A stretch of DNA of 64,000 bases. Origin: Phenylobacterium sp. Its GTDB lineage: Bacteria > Pseudomonadota > Alphaproteobacteria > Caulobacterales > Caulobacteraceae. The stretch spans positions 434,001 to 498,000 of the forward strand of contig SSMU01000005.1 of the NCBI GenBank assembly GCA_004799545.1, in the 5' to 3' direction. Position numbers and translations under genes: made by a program. Shown here piece by piece: positions 1 through 8,705 of the stretch (position 1 is the first letter of the stretch; every line of letters begins with the position of its first letter). Under the pieces are notes generated by a model. That model made no database searches and was not told the origin of the DNA. It saw only the letters and a program-made list of their open reading frames with translations.

Positions 1-801
1 CTGGGCCACGGCCCCGCCGGCGACCTTGAAGATGAAGCCCTTGCCGTCCTGGCAGGAGGTCTCGAAGTAGTCGGCGCCGTCCTTGGCGCTGCCCACGAAG
101 CGGCGGTCCTTGACGGCGCAGCCGGTCTTCGAGCCGGCGACGTACTTGTCGATCACCGCCAGGCGTGTGGCGCGGTCGGACAGCGTGCATTTGATGTTGC
201 TGTCGGCGTCGTCGAAGTTGAGGCAGTTCTGCGCCTGCATGGCCTTGGAGCTGTCGAAGGGCGCGCTGGCGATGACGATGTAGCCGGCGCCCTCCTGGCA
301 GGCGACCTCCATGAAGGTCTGGGTCTTGGTCTGGCCGATGCCGCGTGCGGCGCTGGGCGTGCAGACCGCGCCGGCCTTGGCCATCAGCGGCGAGAGCGCC
401 GCCTTCGGATCGAGGTTGCCCGGCAGGATGCAGGGCAGCGACGATGGCTTGGCCGGATCGGGCGAGGTGTCGGCCTCGATGCAGCTGAAGAAGGTGGTCG
501 GCGCGCCCGCCGCGGCTTGCATCACATAGCCCATGTTGCCCGCGCCGCAGGCGACCTCGTAGTAGCTCTGGGCCGCCGTGCCCTTCTTCTTGTCCTCGGG
601 GGTCTTGCCGACGAAGCGGGCGTCGCTCACCTGGCAGGGCAGACCCGCCGCCTGGATGATGGCCGGGGTGTCGGCCATGCCTTGTTTGCGTTGGGCGTCG
701 GTCACCGCGGGAGCGGCGGCCTTGGGGGCCGACATCACCGCCACGGGCGCAAGCACCGCGACGAGCAGGGCGGCGGCCAGCCCGATTACCTTTGGCCTCA
801 T
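1..801 (-). CDS. secreted three-repeat hypothetical protein, C-terminus cut by window edge
   Basis: Reading the minus strand from the ATG at 801 gives 267 codons with no stop before the window edge, so the 3' end is missing. The first 25 or so residues (MRPKVIGLAAALLVAVLAPV and onward) form a signal peptide, implying export to the periplasm or surface. The mature part holds three copies of a roughly 80-100 residue unit. Each has a Cys/basic stretch (PCQVSDARFVG, VCTPSAARGIG, GCAVKDRRFVG) followed by an aromatic-acidic-Cys motif (YYEVACGAGNMGYV, FMEVACQEGAGYIV, YFETSCQDGKGFIF). The regular cysteines suggest disulfides within each unit. I do not recognise a named family and assign no function. 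The 155 bp between this start and the downstream NfeD gene hold nothing else obvious. Confidence 0.75.
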   Translation of the reverse strand, partial: MRPKVIGLAAALLVAVLAPVAVMSAPKAAAPAVTDAQRKQGMADTPAIIQAAGLPCQVSDARFVGKTPEDKKKGTAAQSYYEVACGAGNMGYVMQAAAGAPTTFFSCIEADTSPDPAKPSSLPCILPGNLDPKAALSPLMAKAGAVCTPSAARGIGQTKTQTFMEVACQEGAGYIVIASAPFDSSKAMQAQNCLNFDDADSNIKCTLSDRATRLAVIDKYVAGSKTGCAVKDRRFVGSAKDGADYFETSCQDGKGFIFKVAGGAVAQ

Positions 802-956
802 AGTCTTAGGTCTCTCCTGGGTGTTTCTTTGGGCGAACATAAGCGCCGCGATCCCGCCAGGGTCAAGTTGGGTCAGGCGCGAGCCCCAACTGTGGCGTGT
901 TTCCAAGGCTTTAGCTCACCCTGGCGAGATTCTGAGGGGCCTCGGCGCGAACGCGG

Positions 957-1415
957 TTATGCGCCGCGCACCTTGAGTCGCGCGCCCTGGACGCCGACCA
1001 CCTCGACTCGCGCGCCGGCCTCCAGGCTGTCGCCGTCGGCGAGCTCCGCGGCCCATTCCTTGCCGTCGATGAACACCCGGCCGTGCTGGTCGCGGAACGC
1101 CGCCACCACGCGGCCCTGGTGGCCGACCAGGCGGCCGACATTGTCGTTGATATCCTGCCCGTGGCCGGGAAGCAGGCGAGGCATGTAGCGGCGCCCGAGG
1201 AAGGTGGTCGCCAGCGTCAGGGCGGCGAACAGGGCGATGGCCGGGGCGGGACTGACGCCCGCGAAGCCGGCCACGATGGCGGTGACGCCGGCCGAGGCGG
1301 CCGGCCACAAGAGCCAGCCCGATCCGGTCAGCACCTCGATCGCCAGCAGGGCCGCGGCGAGCGCGATCCAGGCCCAGAACGGGTGGTTCACGAAGAGGTC
1401 CTGCACGAAGTCCAT
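957..1415 (-). CDS. NfeD-like membrane protein
   Basis: A 152-residue protein with two or three hydrophobic helices in the first 75 residues, followed by a small soluble domain. That domain (GRLVGHQGRVVAAFRDQHGR, then VFIDGKEWAA and a C-terminal VEVVGVQGARLKV) is the OB-fold seen in NfeD short forms. NfeD proteins are partners of stomatin/SPFH proteins and help organise membrane microdomains or membrane protein quality control. The gene lies 3 bp downstream of the stomatin-like gene on the same strand, the usual operon for this pair. It lacks the N-terminal ClpP-like serine protease domain of long NfeD proteins, so it is the structural short form. Confidence 0.88.
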   Translation of the reverse strand: MDFVQDLFVNHPFWAWIALAAALLAIEVLTGSGWLLWPAASAGVTAIVAGFAGVSPAPAIALFAALTLATTFLGRRYMPRLLPGHGQDINDNVGRLVGHQGRVVAAFRDQHGRVFIDGKEWAAELADGDSLEAGARVEVVGVQGARLKVRGA

Positions 1416-1418
1416 GGC

Positions 1419-2396
1419 TCAGCCTCCCGTGGACGGCACGGCGCCGCCGGTGCGGGGGTTGCGTGGCGGCTGGGGCGAGGGCGCCCTGTTCTCCGACTGC
1501 GCGGTCTTCACCAGCTCGGCGACGCCGGCGATGGAGCCGACCAGCGAGGCCATGTCGGCCGGCACGATCACCGTCTTCTGCTGCGGGCTCTCGGCCAGCT
1601 TGCCGAACGCCTCCACGTACTTCTGGGCGACGAAGTAGTTGATCGCGTTGACGTCGCCCTTGGCGATGGCGTTGGAGACCAGCTCGGTGGCGGTGGCCTC
1701 GGCCTGGGCCGAGCGCTCGCGGGCCTCGGCGTCGCGGAAGGCCGCCTCCTTGCGGCCCTCGGCCTGCAGGATCGCCGACTGCTTGGAGCCCTCGGCCCGC
1801 GCGATGGCGGCGGACTTCTCGCCGTCCGCCTCGGTGATCACCGCGCGCCGCTCCCGCTCGGCCTTCATCTGGCGGGCCATGGCGTTGGTGATGTCCGGCG
1901 GCGGCTGCAGGTCCTTGATCTCGATCCGCGCCACCTTCACGCCCCAGGGGCTGGTCGCCTGGTCGATCACCTCCAGCAGGCGCGAGTTGATGTGGTCGCG
2001 CTGCGACAGCACCTCGTCGAGCTCCATGTTGCCGACCACGGTGCGCAGGTTGGTCATGGTCAGCTGGGTGATGGCGTAGGGCAGGTTCTCCACCCGATAG
2101 GCCGCGGCCGCGGCGTCCATCACCTGGATGAAGACGATGGCGTCCACCTGGACGGTGACGTTGTCCCGGGTGATCACCTCCTGGCGCGGCACGTCGAGCA
2201 CCTGCTCCATGAGGCTGATCTTGCGCCCGATCGCGTCGATGAACGGCGTGAGGATGGTGATGCCCGGCTTCAGGGTGCGGGTGTAACGCCCGAACCGCTC
2301 GACCGTGTATTCGTGGCCCTGGGGCACGATCTTGATGGCCCCCAGCGCAACGATCAGCGCCAGGACCACCAGCACGCCGGCGACCGCAAATCCCAT
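1419..2396 (-). CDS. SPFH/stomatin-like protein (paraslipin, QmcA type)
   Basis: 325 residues. An N-terminal membrane anchor (about residues 3-23) is followed by the SPFH/PHB domain, with the paraslipin signature IVPQGHEYTVERFGRY and ITILTPFIDAIGRKI. A long Ala/Glu-rich coiled coil (AEGSKQSAILQAEGRKEAAF and around) comes next, then a Pro-rich tail. Family members form large membrane-bound cages or scaffolds that influence membrane protease function. Length and order fit the QmcA/paraslipin group. It is the promoter-proximal gene of a two-gene unit with the NfeD gene. The 111 bp up to the divergent YbjN-like gene must hold both promoters. Confidence 0.92.
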   Translation of the reverse strand: MGFAVAGVLVVLALIVALGAIKIVPQGHEYTVERFGRYTRTLKPGITILTPFIDAIGRKISLMEQVLDVPRQEVITRDNVTVQVDAIVFIQVMDAAAAAYRVENLPYAITQLTMTNLRTVVGNMELDEVLSQRDHINSRLLEVIDQATSPWGVKVARIEIKDLQPPPDITNAMARQMKAERERRAVITEADGEKSAAIARAEGSKQSAILQAEGRKEAAFRDAEARERSAQAEATATELVSNAIAKGDVNAINYFVAQKYVEAFGKLAESPQQKTVIVPADMASLVGSIAGVAELVKTAQSENRAPSPQPPRNPRTGGAVPSTGG

Positions 2397-2507
2397 CGTC
2401 CCCTCCCCATCGGTTTGCGTGGAAGCCTATCGCCGGGCCGCGGCCGACGCCACGGAAACCGCGCCGCCACGCTCGCGCCTAGGTCGTGAAGCTGGTAGCG
2501 CTCCGCC

Positions 2508-3080
2508 ATGCGCCGCCAGATCCCCGCCGCCGCAGCCCTCGCCGCCGCCTTGCTGGCGACCGCCGCGGCCGCCGCCCCGAAACCCGCCGTCCACAAGCCC
2601 GCCGCGGCCAAGCCGGCCACCGACGCGCCGGCGGCCGCGCCGGCGCCGACCGGGCCCTTCGACGCGCGCAATCCGGACTACCTGATCGCCCTCCTGGCCG
2701 GCATGCAGGCCCAGGCCACGGTCGCCGAGCGGCAGGACGACACCGTCTCGCTGAAGGTGGTCAATCCGGCCTACGGCTTCTCCGCCCAGTTCGCCGGCTG
2801 CGATCCGCACGGCCGGGTCTGCAAGGCCCTGGCGTTCAGCGGCCTGTCGGAACAGCGCACGGTGACCCTCGCCGAGATCAACCGGTTCAACCAGACCACG
2901 ATCAACTGCCACGCCTTCATGGACAACGGCGGCAAGCCGCACGCCTGGTATTCGACCCTGGTGTTCGAGAGCACCACGCGGGCCGACATGATCACCCACA
3001 TCCAGGCCTGGCAGGGTTGCTGGGCGACCTTCGGCGCCTTCCTGAAGAGCCCGACGGACTACCTGTCGGCCGCGCCCTAG
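2508..3080 (+). CDS. secreted YbjN-domain protein
   Basis: 190 residues. A signal peptide (about residues 1-22, Ala-rich, ending near ATAAAAAP) is followed by a Pro/Ala/Lys-rich linker to about residue 48 and then a compact domain. In that domain, LIALLAGMQAQATVAER, the hydrophobic core around VVNPAYGFSAQFAGC and the stretch LAEINRFNQTTINCHAF match the YbjN (putative sensory transduction regulator) fold. These proteins have no known enzymatic activity. An exported version with four cysteines suggests a periplasmic role. It converges with the nitronate monooxygenase gene and shares a CTAG stop with it (4 bp overlap). I see no good ribosome binding site, but the signal peptide supports the ATG chosen. 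Confidence 0.75.
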   Translation: MRRQIPAAAALAAALLATAAAAAPKPAVHKPAAAKPATDAPAAAPAPTGPFDARNPDYLIALLAGMQAQATVAERQDDTVSLKVVNPAYGFSAQFAGCDPHGRVCKALAFSGLSEQRTVTLAEINRFNQTTINCHAFMDNGGKPHAWYSTLVFESTTRADMITHIQAWQGCWATFGAFLKSPTDYLSAAP

Positions 3081-4060
3081 GCCGGTTCTGCGGCCTTCGT
3101 CCGGAACGCCGTCGCCTTGTCGAGCGCGGCCTCGGCCTCGGCCATGATCCGCTTGACGATCTCGCCGGCCGGCAGGACGTCGCGGACACCGCCCGCCGAC
3201 TGGCCCATGGCGAAGGCCGAGCGGTCGGCGTCGAGGCCCTCGACCTGGCCGCCGATGCCGCCCATCACCCCGGCCCGCGACGACAGGATCGCCTGCTGCG
3301 GGAAGGGCTGGATCTCCTCAGGCCGGCTCTCCCAGTCGGCGACATAGGGGTTCTTCTTCACCCGCATCGGCTTGCCGGAGTAGGCGCGGGTGCGCACCGT
3401 GTCCTCGTCGGTGGCCTCCAGGATCACCTCGCGATAGAGCTCGCCGGCGTGGGCCTCCTGGCTGGCGATGAACCGGGTGCCCATCCAGACGCCGACCGCG
3501 CCCAGGCACAGCGAGGCCGCCAGTCCGCGGCCGTCATAGAGGCCGCCGGCCGCCACCACCGGCACCTTCACGGTCTCCACCGCCTGGGCGACCAGCGGCA
3601 GGGTCCCGACCAGGCCGGTGTGGCCGCCACCCTCGCCGCCCTGGCAGATCACCGCATCGCAGCCGGCCTGCTCGGCCTTCACCGCGTGCTTCACCGCCCC
3701 GCAAACCACCATCACCTTGAGGCCGGCCTTCTGCAGCTTCTCGAGGATCGGCATCGGCACGCCCAGGCCCGCCACGAAGGCCGAGGCGCCCTCCTCGATG
3801 ATCACGTCGACCGAGGCCAAGAGGCTGTCGGGGGAGGCGGCCAGCAGGTCGACGCCGAACGGCTTGTCGGTGAGCGTCTTCACGGCGCGCATCTGCTCGC
3901 GGATGAAGTCGGGTCCCCGCCCGGCCATGCCGAGCACGCCATAGCCGCCGGCGTTGGACACCGCCGCCGCCAGTTCGGCGTAGGAGACCCCGCCCATGCC
4001 GGCCAGCATGATCGGATGCTTCACGCCCAGCAGGTCGCAGAGCGGAGTGTGCAGGCTCAT
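3077..4060 (-). CDS. nitronate monooxygenase (2-nitropropane dioxygenase family)
   Basis: 327 residues of an FMN-dependent TIM-barrel enzyme that oxidises alkyl nitronates such as propionate 3-nitronate to carbonyl compounds. The core is clear: PIMLAGMGGVSYAELAAAVS at the start, KVMVVCGAVKHAVKAE in the middle, then the phosphate-binding CQGGEGGGHTG and VVAAGGLYDGRGLAASL with GAVGVWMGTRF. I chose the ATG at 4060 over an upstream in-frame codon at 4087. AAGGAG lies about seven bases before it, and the upstream extension would run into the palindromic repeat. Substrate is not certain: this fold also covers trans-enoyl reductases (FabK). Confidence 0.88.
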   Translation of the reverse strand: MSLHTPLCDLLGVKHPIMLAGMGGVSYAELAAAVSNAGGYGVLGMAGRGPDFIREQMRAVKTLTDKPFGVDLLAASPDSLLASVDVIIEEGASAFVAGLGVPMPILEKLQKAGLKVMVVCGAVKHAVKAEQAGCDAVICQGGEGGGHTGLVGTLPLVAQAVETVKVPVVAAGGLYDGRGLAASLCLGAVGVWMGTRFIASQEAHAGELYREVILEATDEDTVRTRAYSGKPMRVKKNPYVADWESRPEEIQPFPQQAILSSRAGVMGGIGGQVEGLDADRSAFAMGQSAGGVRDVLPAGEIVKRIMAEAEAALDKATAFRTKAAEPA

Positions 4061-4074
4061 GGAATGCTCCTTTT

Positions 4075-4216
4075 CCCTCCCCTTCATGGGGAGGGACAGA
4101 CCGCGAAGCGGTCAGGGTGGGGAAGTGTGGGCCGGGACACCAGACTCACAGTCTGATCCTGATTTCCCCACCCGTCCGAGGCTTCGCCTCGTCCACCCTC
4201 CCCATGAATGGGAGGG
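4075..4216. repeat. intergenic bipartite palindromic repeat
   Basis: Two GC-rich palindromic units in opposite orientation lie between the nitronate monooxygenase and SDR genes. Unit 1 has CCCTCCCC-TTCAT-GGGGAGGG (4075-4095), then GACCGC-GAA-GCGGTC (4099-4113), then AGGGTGGGG. Unit 2 mirrors it: TTCCCCACCC (4164-4173), GAGGC-TTC-GCCTC (4178-4190), then CCCTCCC...GGGAGGG (4196-4216). The whole block can fold as one long imperfect hairpin. The layout matches REP/BIME-like elements. The same architecture occurs inside rsmE at 44539-44664. Confidence 0.8.
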
Positions 4217-4227
4217 AAAGCAAGATT

Positions 4228-5010
4228 TCAGAAGATGGTGTAGCCGCCGTCGATCACGAAGCTGTCGCCGGTGTGGAACTTCGAGGCGTCCGAGGCCAGG
4301 TAGACGGCCATGCCGGAGAAGTCCTCCCCCTCCCCCCAGCGGCGGAACGGCACCCGCTTCAGGATCACCTGCTCGTTGAACTTGTCGTTGCCCTGGGCGC
4401 CTTGGGTCATGTCGGTGGCGATCCAGCCGGGCAGGATCGAATTGGCGCGGATGCCGTAGCGGGCGTATTCGACCGCCAGGCCCCGGACCATGGAGAGCAC
4501 GGCGCCTTTGGTCGAGGCGTAGGCTTCGTTGCGCGGCGCCCCGTGGATCGCCGACGTGGACGAGGTCACCACCAGCGAGCCGCCCGGATCGCCGGCGTTG
4601 GCGCGCTCGATCATGTGCTTCACGGATTCGCGGAAGGTCCAGAACACCGCATCGAGATTGACCGTCGTCACCCGGCGCCACTTCTCGGTGGTCATCTGGT
4701 CGAAGGGCGCGCCGCCGCCGATGCCGGCGTTGGCGGCGGTGAAGTCGAGCCGGCCGAAGGTCCTGATCACCTCGGCGACGCCGGCCACCACCGCGGCCTC
4801 GTCCGCCACGTCGACCTTCTGGACGAGCACGTCGACGCCATATTCCTTGAGCTTGGCCTCGGCGGCGGCGTTCTTCTCCGGGTTCTGGCCCCAGACCGCG
4901 ACCTTGCAGCCGGCCGCCGCCAGGCCCTCAGCCATGCCAAGCCCGATGCCGCCATTGCCGCCGGTGATCAGCGCCGCCTTGCCCGTCAGATCGAACGGCT
5001 TGAACGCCAT
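4228..5010 (-). CDS. short-chain dehydrogenase/reductase
   Basis: 260 residues, the normal length for a classical SDR. The NAD(P)-binding motif is ALITGGNGGIGLG near the N-terminus. The structural NAG is in FTAANAGIGGG, and the catalytic Ser and YxxxK are in VTSSTSAIHG and AYASTKGAV. The Tyr is followed by ASTKG, so the catalytic Lys is in place. The C-terminal SFVIDGGYTIF is the usual SDR ending. The substrate cannot be read from sequence; the family includes sugar, steroid and 3-oxoacyl reductases. It lies 64 bp downstream of a second SDR, bdhA, on the same strand. Confidence 0.85.
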   Translation of the reverse strand: MAFKPFDLTGKAALITGGNGGIGLGMAEGLAAAGCKVAVWGQNPEKNAAAEAKLKEYGVDVLVQKVDVADEAAVVAGVAEVIRTFGRLDFTAANAGIGGGAPFDQMTTEKWRRVTTVNLDAVFWTFRESVKHMIERANAGDPGGSLVVTSSTSAIHGAPRNEAYASTKGAVLSMVRGLAVEYARYGIRANSILPGWIATDMTQGAQGNDKFNEQVILKRVPFRRWGEGEDFSGMAVYLASDASKFHTGDSFVIDGGYTIF

Positions 5011-5074
5011 CGCACGCCTCCCTCTAATTCAAACGATCGTTGGAATGGCAAGAACTCCGCTTACGCCGCGGAGG

Positions 5075-5869
5075 TCAAGCCGCCGTCCAGCCGCCATCCA
5101 CGCTGAGCGCCGCCCCGGTCGTCGAGACGCCCATGTCGGAGACCAGGTAGAGCAGCAGGCCGGCCAGGTGCGGGTATTCCACAAAGGCCTTGTTTGGCTG
5201 GGCGGCGAGGATCACGTCCTGCACCACCCGGTCGGCCGAGATGCCGCGGGCCTTGGCCTGATCGGCGATCTGGGCTTCCACCAGCGGGGTCTTCACATAG
5301 CCCGGGCAGATGGCGTTGCAGGTCACGCCCTCGCGCGCCAGCTCCAGGGCCACCGACTTGGTGAAGCCCACGATCCCGTGCTTGGCGGCCACATAGGCCG
5401 ACTTGAACGGCGAGGCGACCAAGCCATGCGCCGAGGCCAGGTTGACGATCCGGCCGCGCCCCTGCGCCTTCATCAGCGGGATCGCCGCCTTGGTGGCGTG
5501 GAAGGCGCTGGTCAGGTTGATGGCGATGATCGCGTCCCACTTCTCGGCCGGGAAGTCCTCGACCGGGGCGACGTGCTGGATGCCGGCGTTGTTGAGCAGG
5601 ATGTCGAGCCGGCCGAAGGTCGTGTGGGCGGTCGCCACCATGTCGGCGATCTGCTCCGGCCTGGTCATGTCGGCGCCGTGGTAGAGCACGCGCACCCCGG
5701 CGCTCTTCTCCAGGGCCGCCCGGTCGGCCTCGATCTTCGCCGGATCGCCGAAGCCGTTCAGCAGGATGTCGACGCCCTCGGCGGCCAGCGCATGGGCCAT
5801 GGCCTGGCCGATGCCGCTGGTCGAGCCGGTGACCACGGCCGCGTGGCCCCTCAGTCCATAGTCAGGCAT
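5075..5869 (-). CDS. bdhA: D-3-hydroxybutyrate dehydrogenase
   Basis: 264 residues, SDR fold. It has TGSTSGIGQAMAHALA, LLNNAGIQHVAPVEDFP, NLASAHGLVASPFKSAYVAA and the catalytic YVAAKHG. The combination AGIQHVAPVEDFP, ASAHGLVASPFKSAYVAAKH and YVKTPLVE with a Q/K-rich segment is typical of 3-hydroxybutyrate dehydrogenase, which interconverts 3-hydroxybutyrate and acetoacetate with NAD, usually in polyhydroxybutyrate turnover. Its start overlaps the end of yaaA by 8 bp, so the two are translationally coupled. No PHB synthase or depolymerase lies in this window. Confidence 0.87.
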   Translation of the reverse strand: MPDYGLRGHAAVVTGSTSGIGQAMAHALAAEGVDILLNGFGDPAKIEADRAALEKSAGVRVLYHGADMTRPEQIADMVATAHTTFGRLDILLNNAGIQHVAPVEDFPAEKWDAIIAINLTSAFHATKAAIPLMKAQGRGRIVNLASAHGLVASPFKSAYVAAKHGIVGFTKSVALELAREGVTCNAICPGYVKTPLVEAQIADQAKARGISADRVVQDVILAAQPNKAFVEYPHLAGLLLYLVSDMGVSTTGAALSVDGGWTAA

Positions 5870-6671
5870 CGAGCGCCGCCGCCTTCCGTTGCTGCGCCAC
5901 CGGCGGCGGCTGGGGCCGCGAGAAGGTCAGCTCCTCGTCGGTGGAAAGCGCCGGCGCGAGCCGGTAGCCCTCGGAATTGAAGCCCTTCAGGTCGGCCGCC
6001 TTGTCGATCCGATGGTCGATGGCGTAGCGCGCCAGCAGGCCGCGCGCCTTCTTGGCGAAGAAGGAGATCATCCGCGCCTCGCCGTCTTTTTCCTCGAGGA
6101 AGCGGCAGGTGACCACCGGCAGCTTCAGCGCCTTGCGGTCGACGGCGCCGAAATATTCGCCGCTGGCGCAGTTCACCAGGGTCTTGTCCTTGTGGCCCTG
6201 GGCGGCGGCGTTCAGCGTCTCCGAAATGCGCGGGCCCCAGAAGTCGTAGAGGCTCTGGCCCCGCCGGGTCTTCAGACGCACGCCCATCTCCAGCCGGTAG
6301 GGCTGGATGGCGTCGAGCGGGCGCAGCACGCCGTAGAGGCCAGAGAGGATCCGCACGTGGTCCTGCGCCCAGGCCAGGCCTTTCCTGTCCAGCCCGCGGG
6401 CCTTCAGTCCCAGATAGACGTCGCCGTTGAAGGCGAAGGCGGCCTGCAGCCCGTCCTCCGAGGCCGGATCGAAGGTCTGGAACCGCTCCCGGTTCAGCTT
6501 GGCCAGGTTGTCGGAGAGCGACATCAGCCGCTTGAGGTCGCGCGCGGTGAGGCGGCGCGTGGTCTTGGCTAGCTCCGCCGTCTGATCGGCGAGCTCGGGC
6601 GTGGTCAGGGGGGCGCTGTCCGGCGCGGCCGTGAAGTCCAGCGCCTTGGCCGGGGAAAGGACGATGAGCAT
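5862..6671 (-). CDS. yaaA: YaaA/DUF328 peroxide stress protein
   Basis: 269 residues from the ATG at 6671. The protein opens with LIVLSPAKALDF, the diagnostic YaaA start. It also has LSDNLAKLNRERFQTFDP, AFNGDVYLGLKARGLD, LSGLYGVLRPLDAIQPYRLE, LVNCASGEYFGAVD and the end region FNSEGYRLAP. E. coli YaaA limits intracellular iron under peroxide stress and binds DNA; the role here is inferred from family. A 22-residue upstream extension is possible from position 6737, but it is not conserved in kind and the family always starts at the LIVLSPAK motif. Confidence 0.93.
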   Translation of the reverse strand: MLIVLSPAKALDFTAAPDSAPLTTPELADQTAELAKTTRRLTARDLKRLMSLSDNLAKLNRERFQTFDPASEDGLQAAFAFNGDVYLGLKARGLDRKGLAWAQDHVRILSGLYGVLRPLDAIQPYRLEMGVRLKTRRGQSLYDFWGPRISETLNAAAQGHKDKTLVNCASGEYFGAVDRKALKLPVVTCRFLEEKDGEARMISFFAKKARGLLARYAIDHRIDKAADLKGFNSEGYRLAPALSTDEELTFSRPQPPPVAQQRKAAALDA

Positions 6672-6763
6672 CGGCCTACCCTTTGGCGCGACTTGGCCAC
6701 GGCGCCAAGTGACAAGGCCCTGCGGCGACACGACCAAGCTGTGCCGGGTTGCCTAAAGGCCGA

Positions 6764-8680
6764 ATGTTGTTCATCAAACCGGCGATGTCCCGCGTACGCA
6801 CCGACCGAGCGCTCTACGCCCTGATCGCGGGCTTCGCCGCCCTGGTGCTGGCCGTGGCCGCCTCGATCGGGCTGGCGCAGCGACAGCAGCACGCCTTCGC
6901 CATGGTCACCCACACCCTCGAGGTCCAGAAGCGCGTGGCCGCCGCGCTGTCGGCCCTGCAGGACGCCGAGACCGGAGAACGGGGCTTCCTGCTCACCGGC
7001 CGGCCAGAGTTCCTCCAGCCCTACGACGCCGCCAACACCAGGATGGGCCGGGAGCTGGACGGGCTGGACGCCGCGATCGCCGACAATCCGCGCCAGCATG
7101 CGGCGGCGAGCCGGCTGAGAAACCTCGCCGCCGCCCGCCAGGCGGTGCTGCGCGACAGCATCGCCCGTTATCGGCAGGGCGACCTGGCCGGGGCGACGGA
7201 CCTCGGCAAGCTGGCCCAGGGCAAGGCGCTGATGGATTCGGCCCGCGTCGTGGTGGCCGGCATGCAGGCCGAAGAGCGGGGACTCCTGGCCGAGCGGCAG
7301 CAGGGGCTGCAGACCCAGACATTGCTGATCACCATCATTCTGACGCTCAGCGCCATCGCCACCTTGCTGCTCGGGGGTTTCGTGATCCGCGACGCGCGGC
7401 GGCGCCTGGCTGCCGCCGTCGAGGTCGGCGACGCCCTGGCGCTCTCCAACCAGCAGCTGAAGGCGGAGGCGAAGAGCCGCGAGGCCGCCGAGGCCCAGGT
7501 CCGGCAGATGCAGAAGATGGAGGCGGTGGGCCAGCTCACCGGCGGCATCGCCCACGACTTCAACAACATGCTGGCCATCGTCCTGGGCTCGCTGGACCTC
7601 GCCAAGCGCCGGCTGGGCAGCGACCCGCAGCGCGTCGAGGCCTGCCTGGACAACGCCATCGAGGGGACCCAGCGGGCCGCCCAGCTCACCGGCCGCCTGC
7701 TGGCCTTCTCCCGCCAGCAGCCGCTGGAGCCCCGGCCGCTGGACGTCAACAAGCTGGTCGGCGGCATGTCGGAGCTGCTGCGCCGGACGATCGGCGAGCA
7801 CCTGCGCGTCGAGACCGTGCTGGCGGGCGGCCTGTGGCGCACCTACGCCGATCCGACCCAGCTGGAGAGCGCGATCATCAACCTGTGCGTCAACGCCCGC
7901 GACGCCATGCCGGACGGCGGCCAGCTGACCATCGAGACCTCCAACGCCCATCTCGACGACGCCTACGCCGCCGCCCACAGCGAGGTGACGGCCGGCCAAT
8001 ATGTGATGATCTCGGTGAGCGACACCGGGACCGGGATGCCGGCCGAGGTGGTCGAGCGGGCCTTCGATCCCTTCTACACCACCAAGGGCGTCGGCCGCGG
8101 CACGGGCCTGGGGCTCAGCCAGGTGCACGGCTTCGTCAAGCAGTCCGGCGGCCACGTGAAGATCTATTCGGAAGCCGGCGTCGGAACGAGCGTGAAGATC
8201 TACCTGCTGCGCTACTTCGGGGCCGATGCGACCGGCGACCATGGCCCCGATCCGGTCGCGGCCGCGCCGCGGTCGAACGGCGAGGAGATCGTGCTGGTGG
8301 TCGAGGACGACACGCGCGTGCGCCACCTGTCGGTCGATGCCCTGCGTGAGTTGGGCTACACGGTCGTCCAGGCCGCCGACGCCAGCCAGGCCCTGGCGGT
8401 GCTGACCATGCAGCCCCAGATCGACCTGCTGTTCACCGACGTGGTGATGCCGGACATGAACGGCCGGCTGCTGGCCGACCGGGCGCGCGAGACCCGCCCC
8501 GACCTCAAGGTGCTCTACACCACCGGCTATACGCGGAACGCCATCGTCCATAACGGCGTGCTCGACCCGGACGTGGCCCTGCTGTCCAAGCCCTTCACCA
8601 TCGAGCAGCTGGCGGTGAAGGTGCGGCAGGTGATCGACGGCCAGCCCGCCCACCGGCCGGAACCGTCGGAGACGACCTAG
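6764..8680 (+). CDS. CHASE3-domain hybrid sensor histidine kinase
   Basis: About 638 residues. Order: transmembrane helix 1 (about residues 18-38), a periplasmic CHASE3 four-helix sensor (AETGERGFLLTGRPEFLQPY is its signature), transmembrane helix 2 (about 185-208), a coiled coil, then a HisKA H-box GGIAHDFNNMLA with the phospho-accepting His near residue 264. An HATPase follows (N box LCVNARDAMPDGG, DTGTGMP, GTGLGLSQVHG). A C-terminal receiver domain has acidic residues in VVEDD, phospho-acceptor Asp in FTDVVMPDMNG and the conserved Lys in LSKPF. No response regulator gene is adjacent. Start choice is uncertain: TTG 6749, ATG 6764 and ATG 6785 are in frame, and AAAGG at 6755 favours 6764. 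Confidence 0.9.
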   Translation: MLFIKPAMSRVRTDRALYALIAGFAALVLAVAASIGLAQRQQHAFAMVTHTLEVQKRVAAALSALQDAETGERGFLLTGRPEFLQPYDAANTRMGRELDGLDAAIADNPRQHAAASRLRNLAAARQAVLRDSIARYRQGDLAGATDLGKLAQGKALMDSARVVVAGMQAEERGLLAERQQGLQTQTLLITIILTLSAIATLLLGGFVIRDARRRLAAAVEVGDALALSNQQLKAEAKSREAAEAQVRQMQKMEAVGQLTGGIAHDFNNMLAIVLGSLDLAKRRLGSDPQRVEACLDNAIEGTQRAAQLTGRLLAFSRQQPLEPRPLDVNKLVGGMSELLRRTIGEHLRVETVLAGGLWRTYADPTQLESAIINLCVNARDAMPDGGQLTIETSNAHLDDAYAAAHSEVTAGQYVMISVSDTGTGMPAEVVERAFDPFYTTKGVGRGTGLGLSQVHGFVKQSGGHVKIYSEAGVGTSVKIYLLRYFGADATGDHGPDPVAAAPRSNGEEIVLVVEDDTRVRHLSVDALRELGYTVVQAADASQALAVLTMQPQIDLLFTDVVMPDMNGRLLADRARETRPDLKVLYTTGYTRNAIVHNGVLDPDVALLSKPFTIEQLAVKVRQVIDGQPAHRPEPSETT

Positions 8681-8705
8681 GTCCGATCCTGCCGGGTGGA
8701 TGCGG

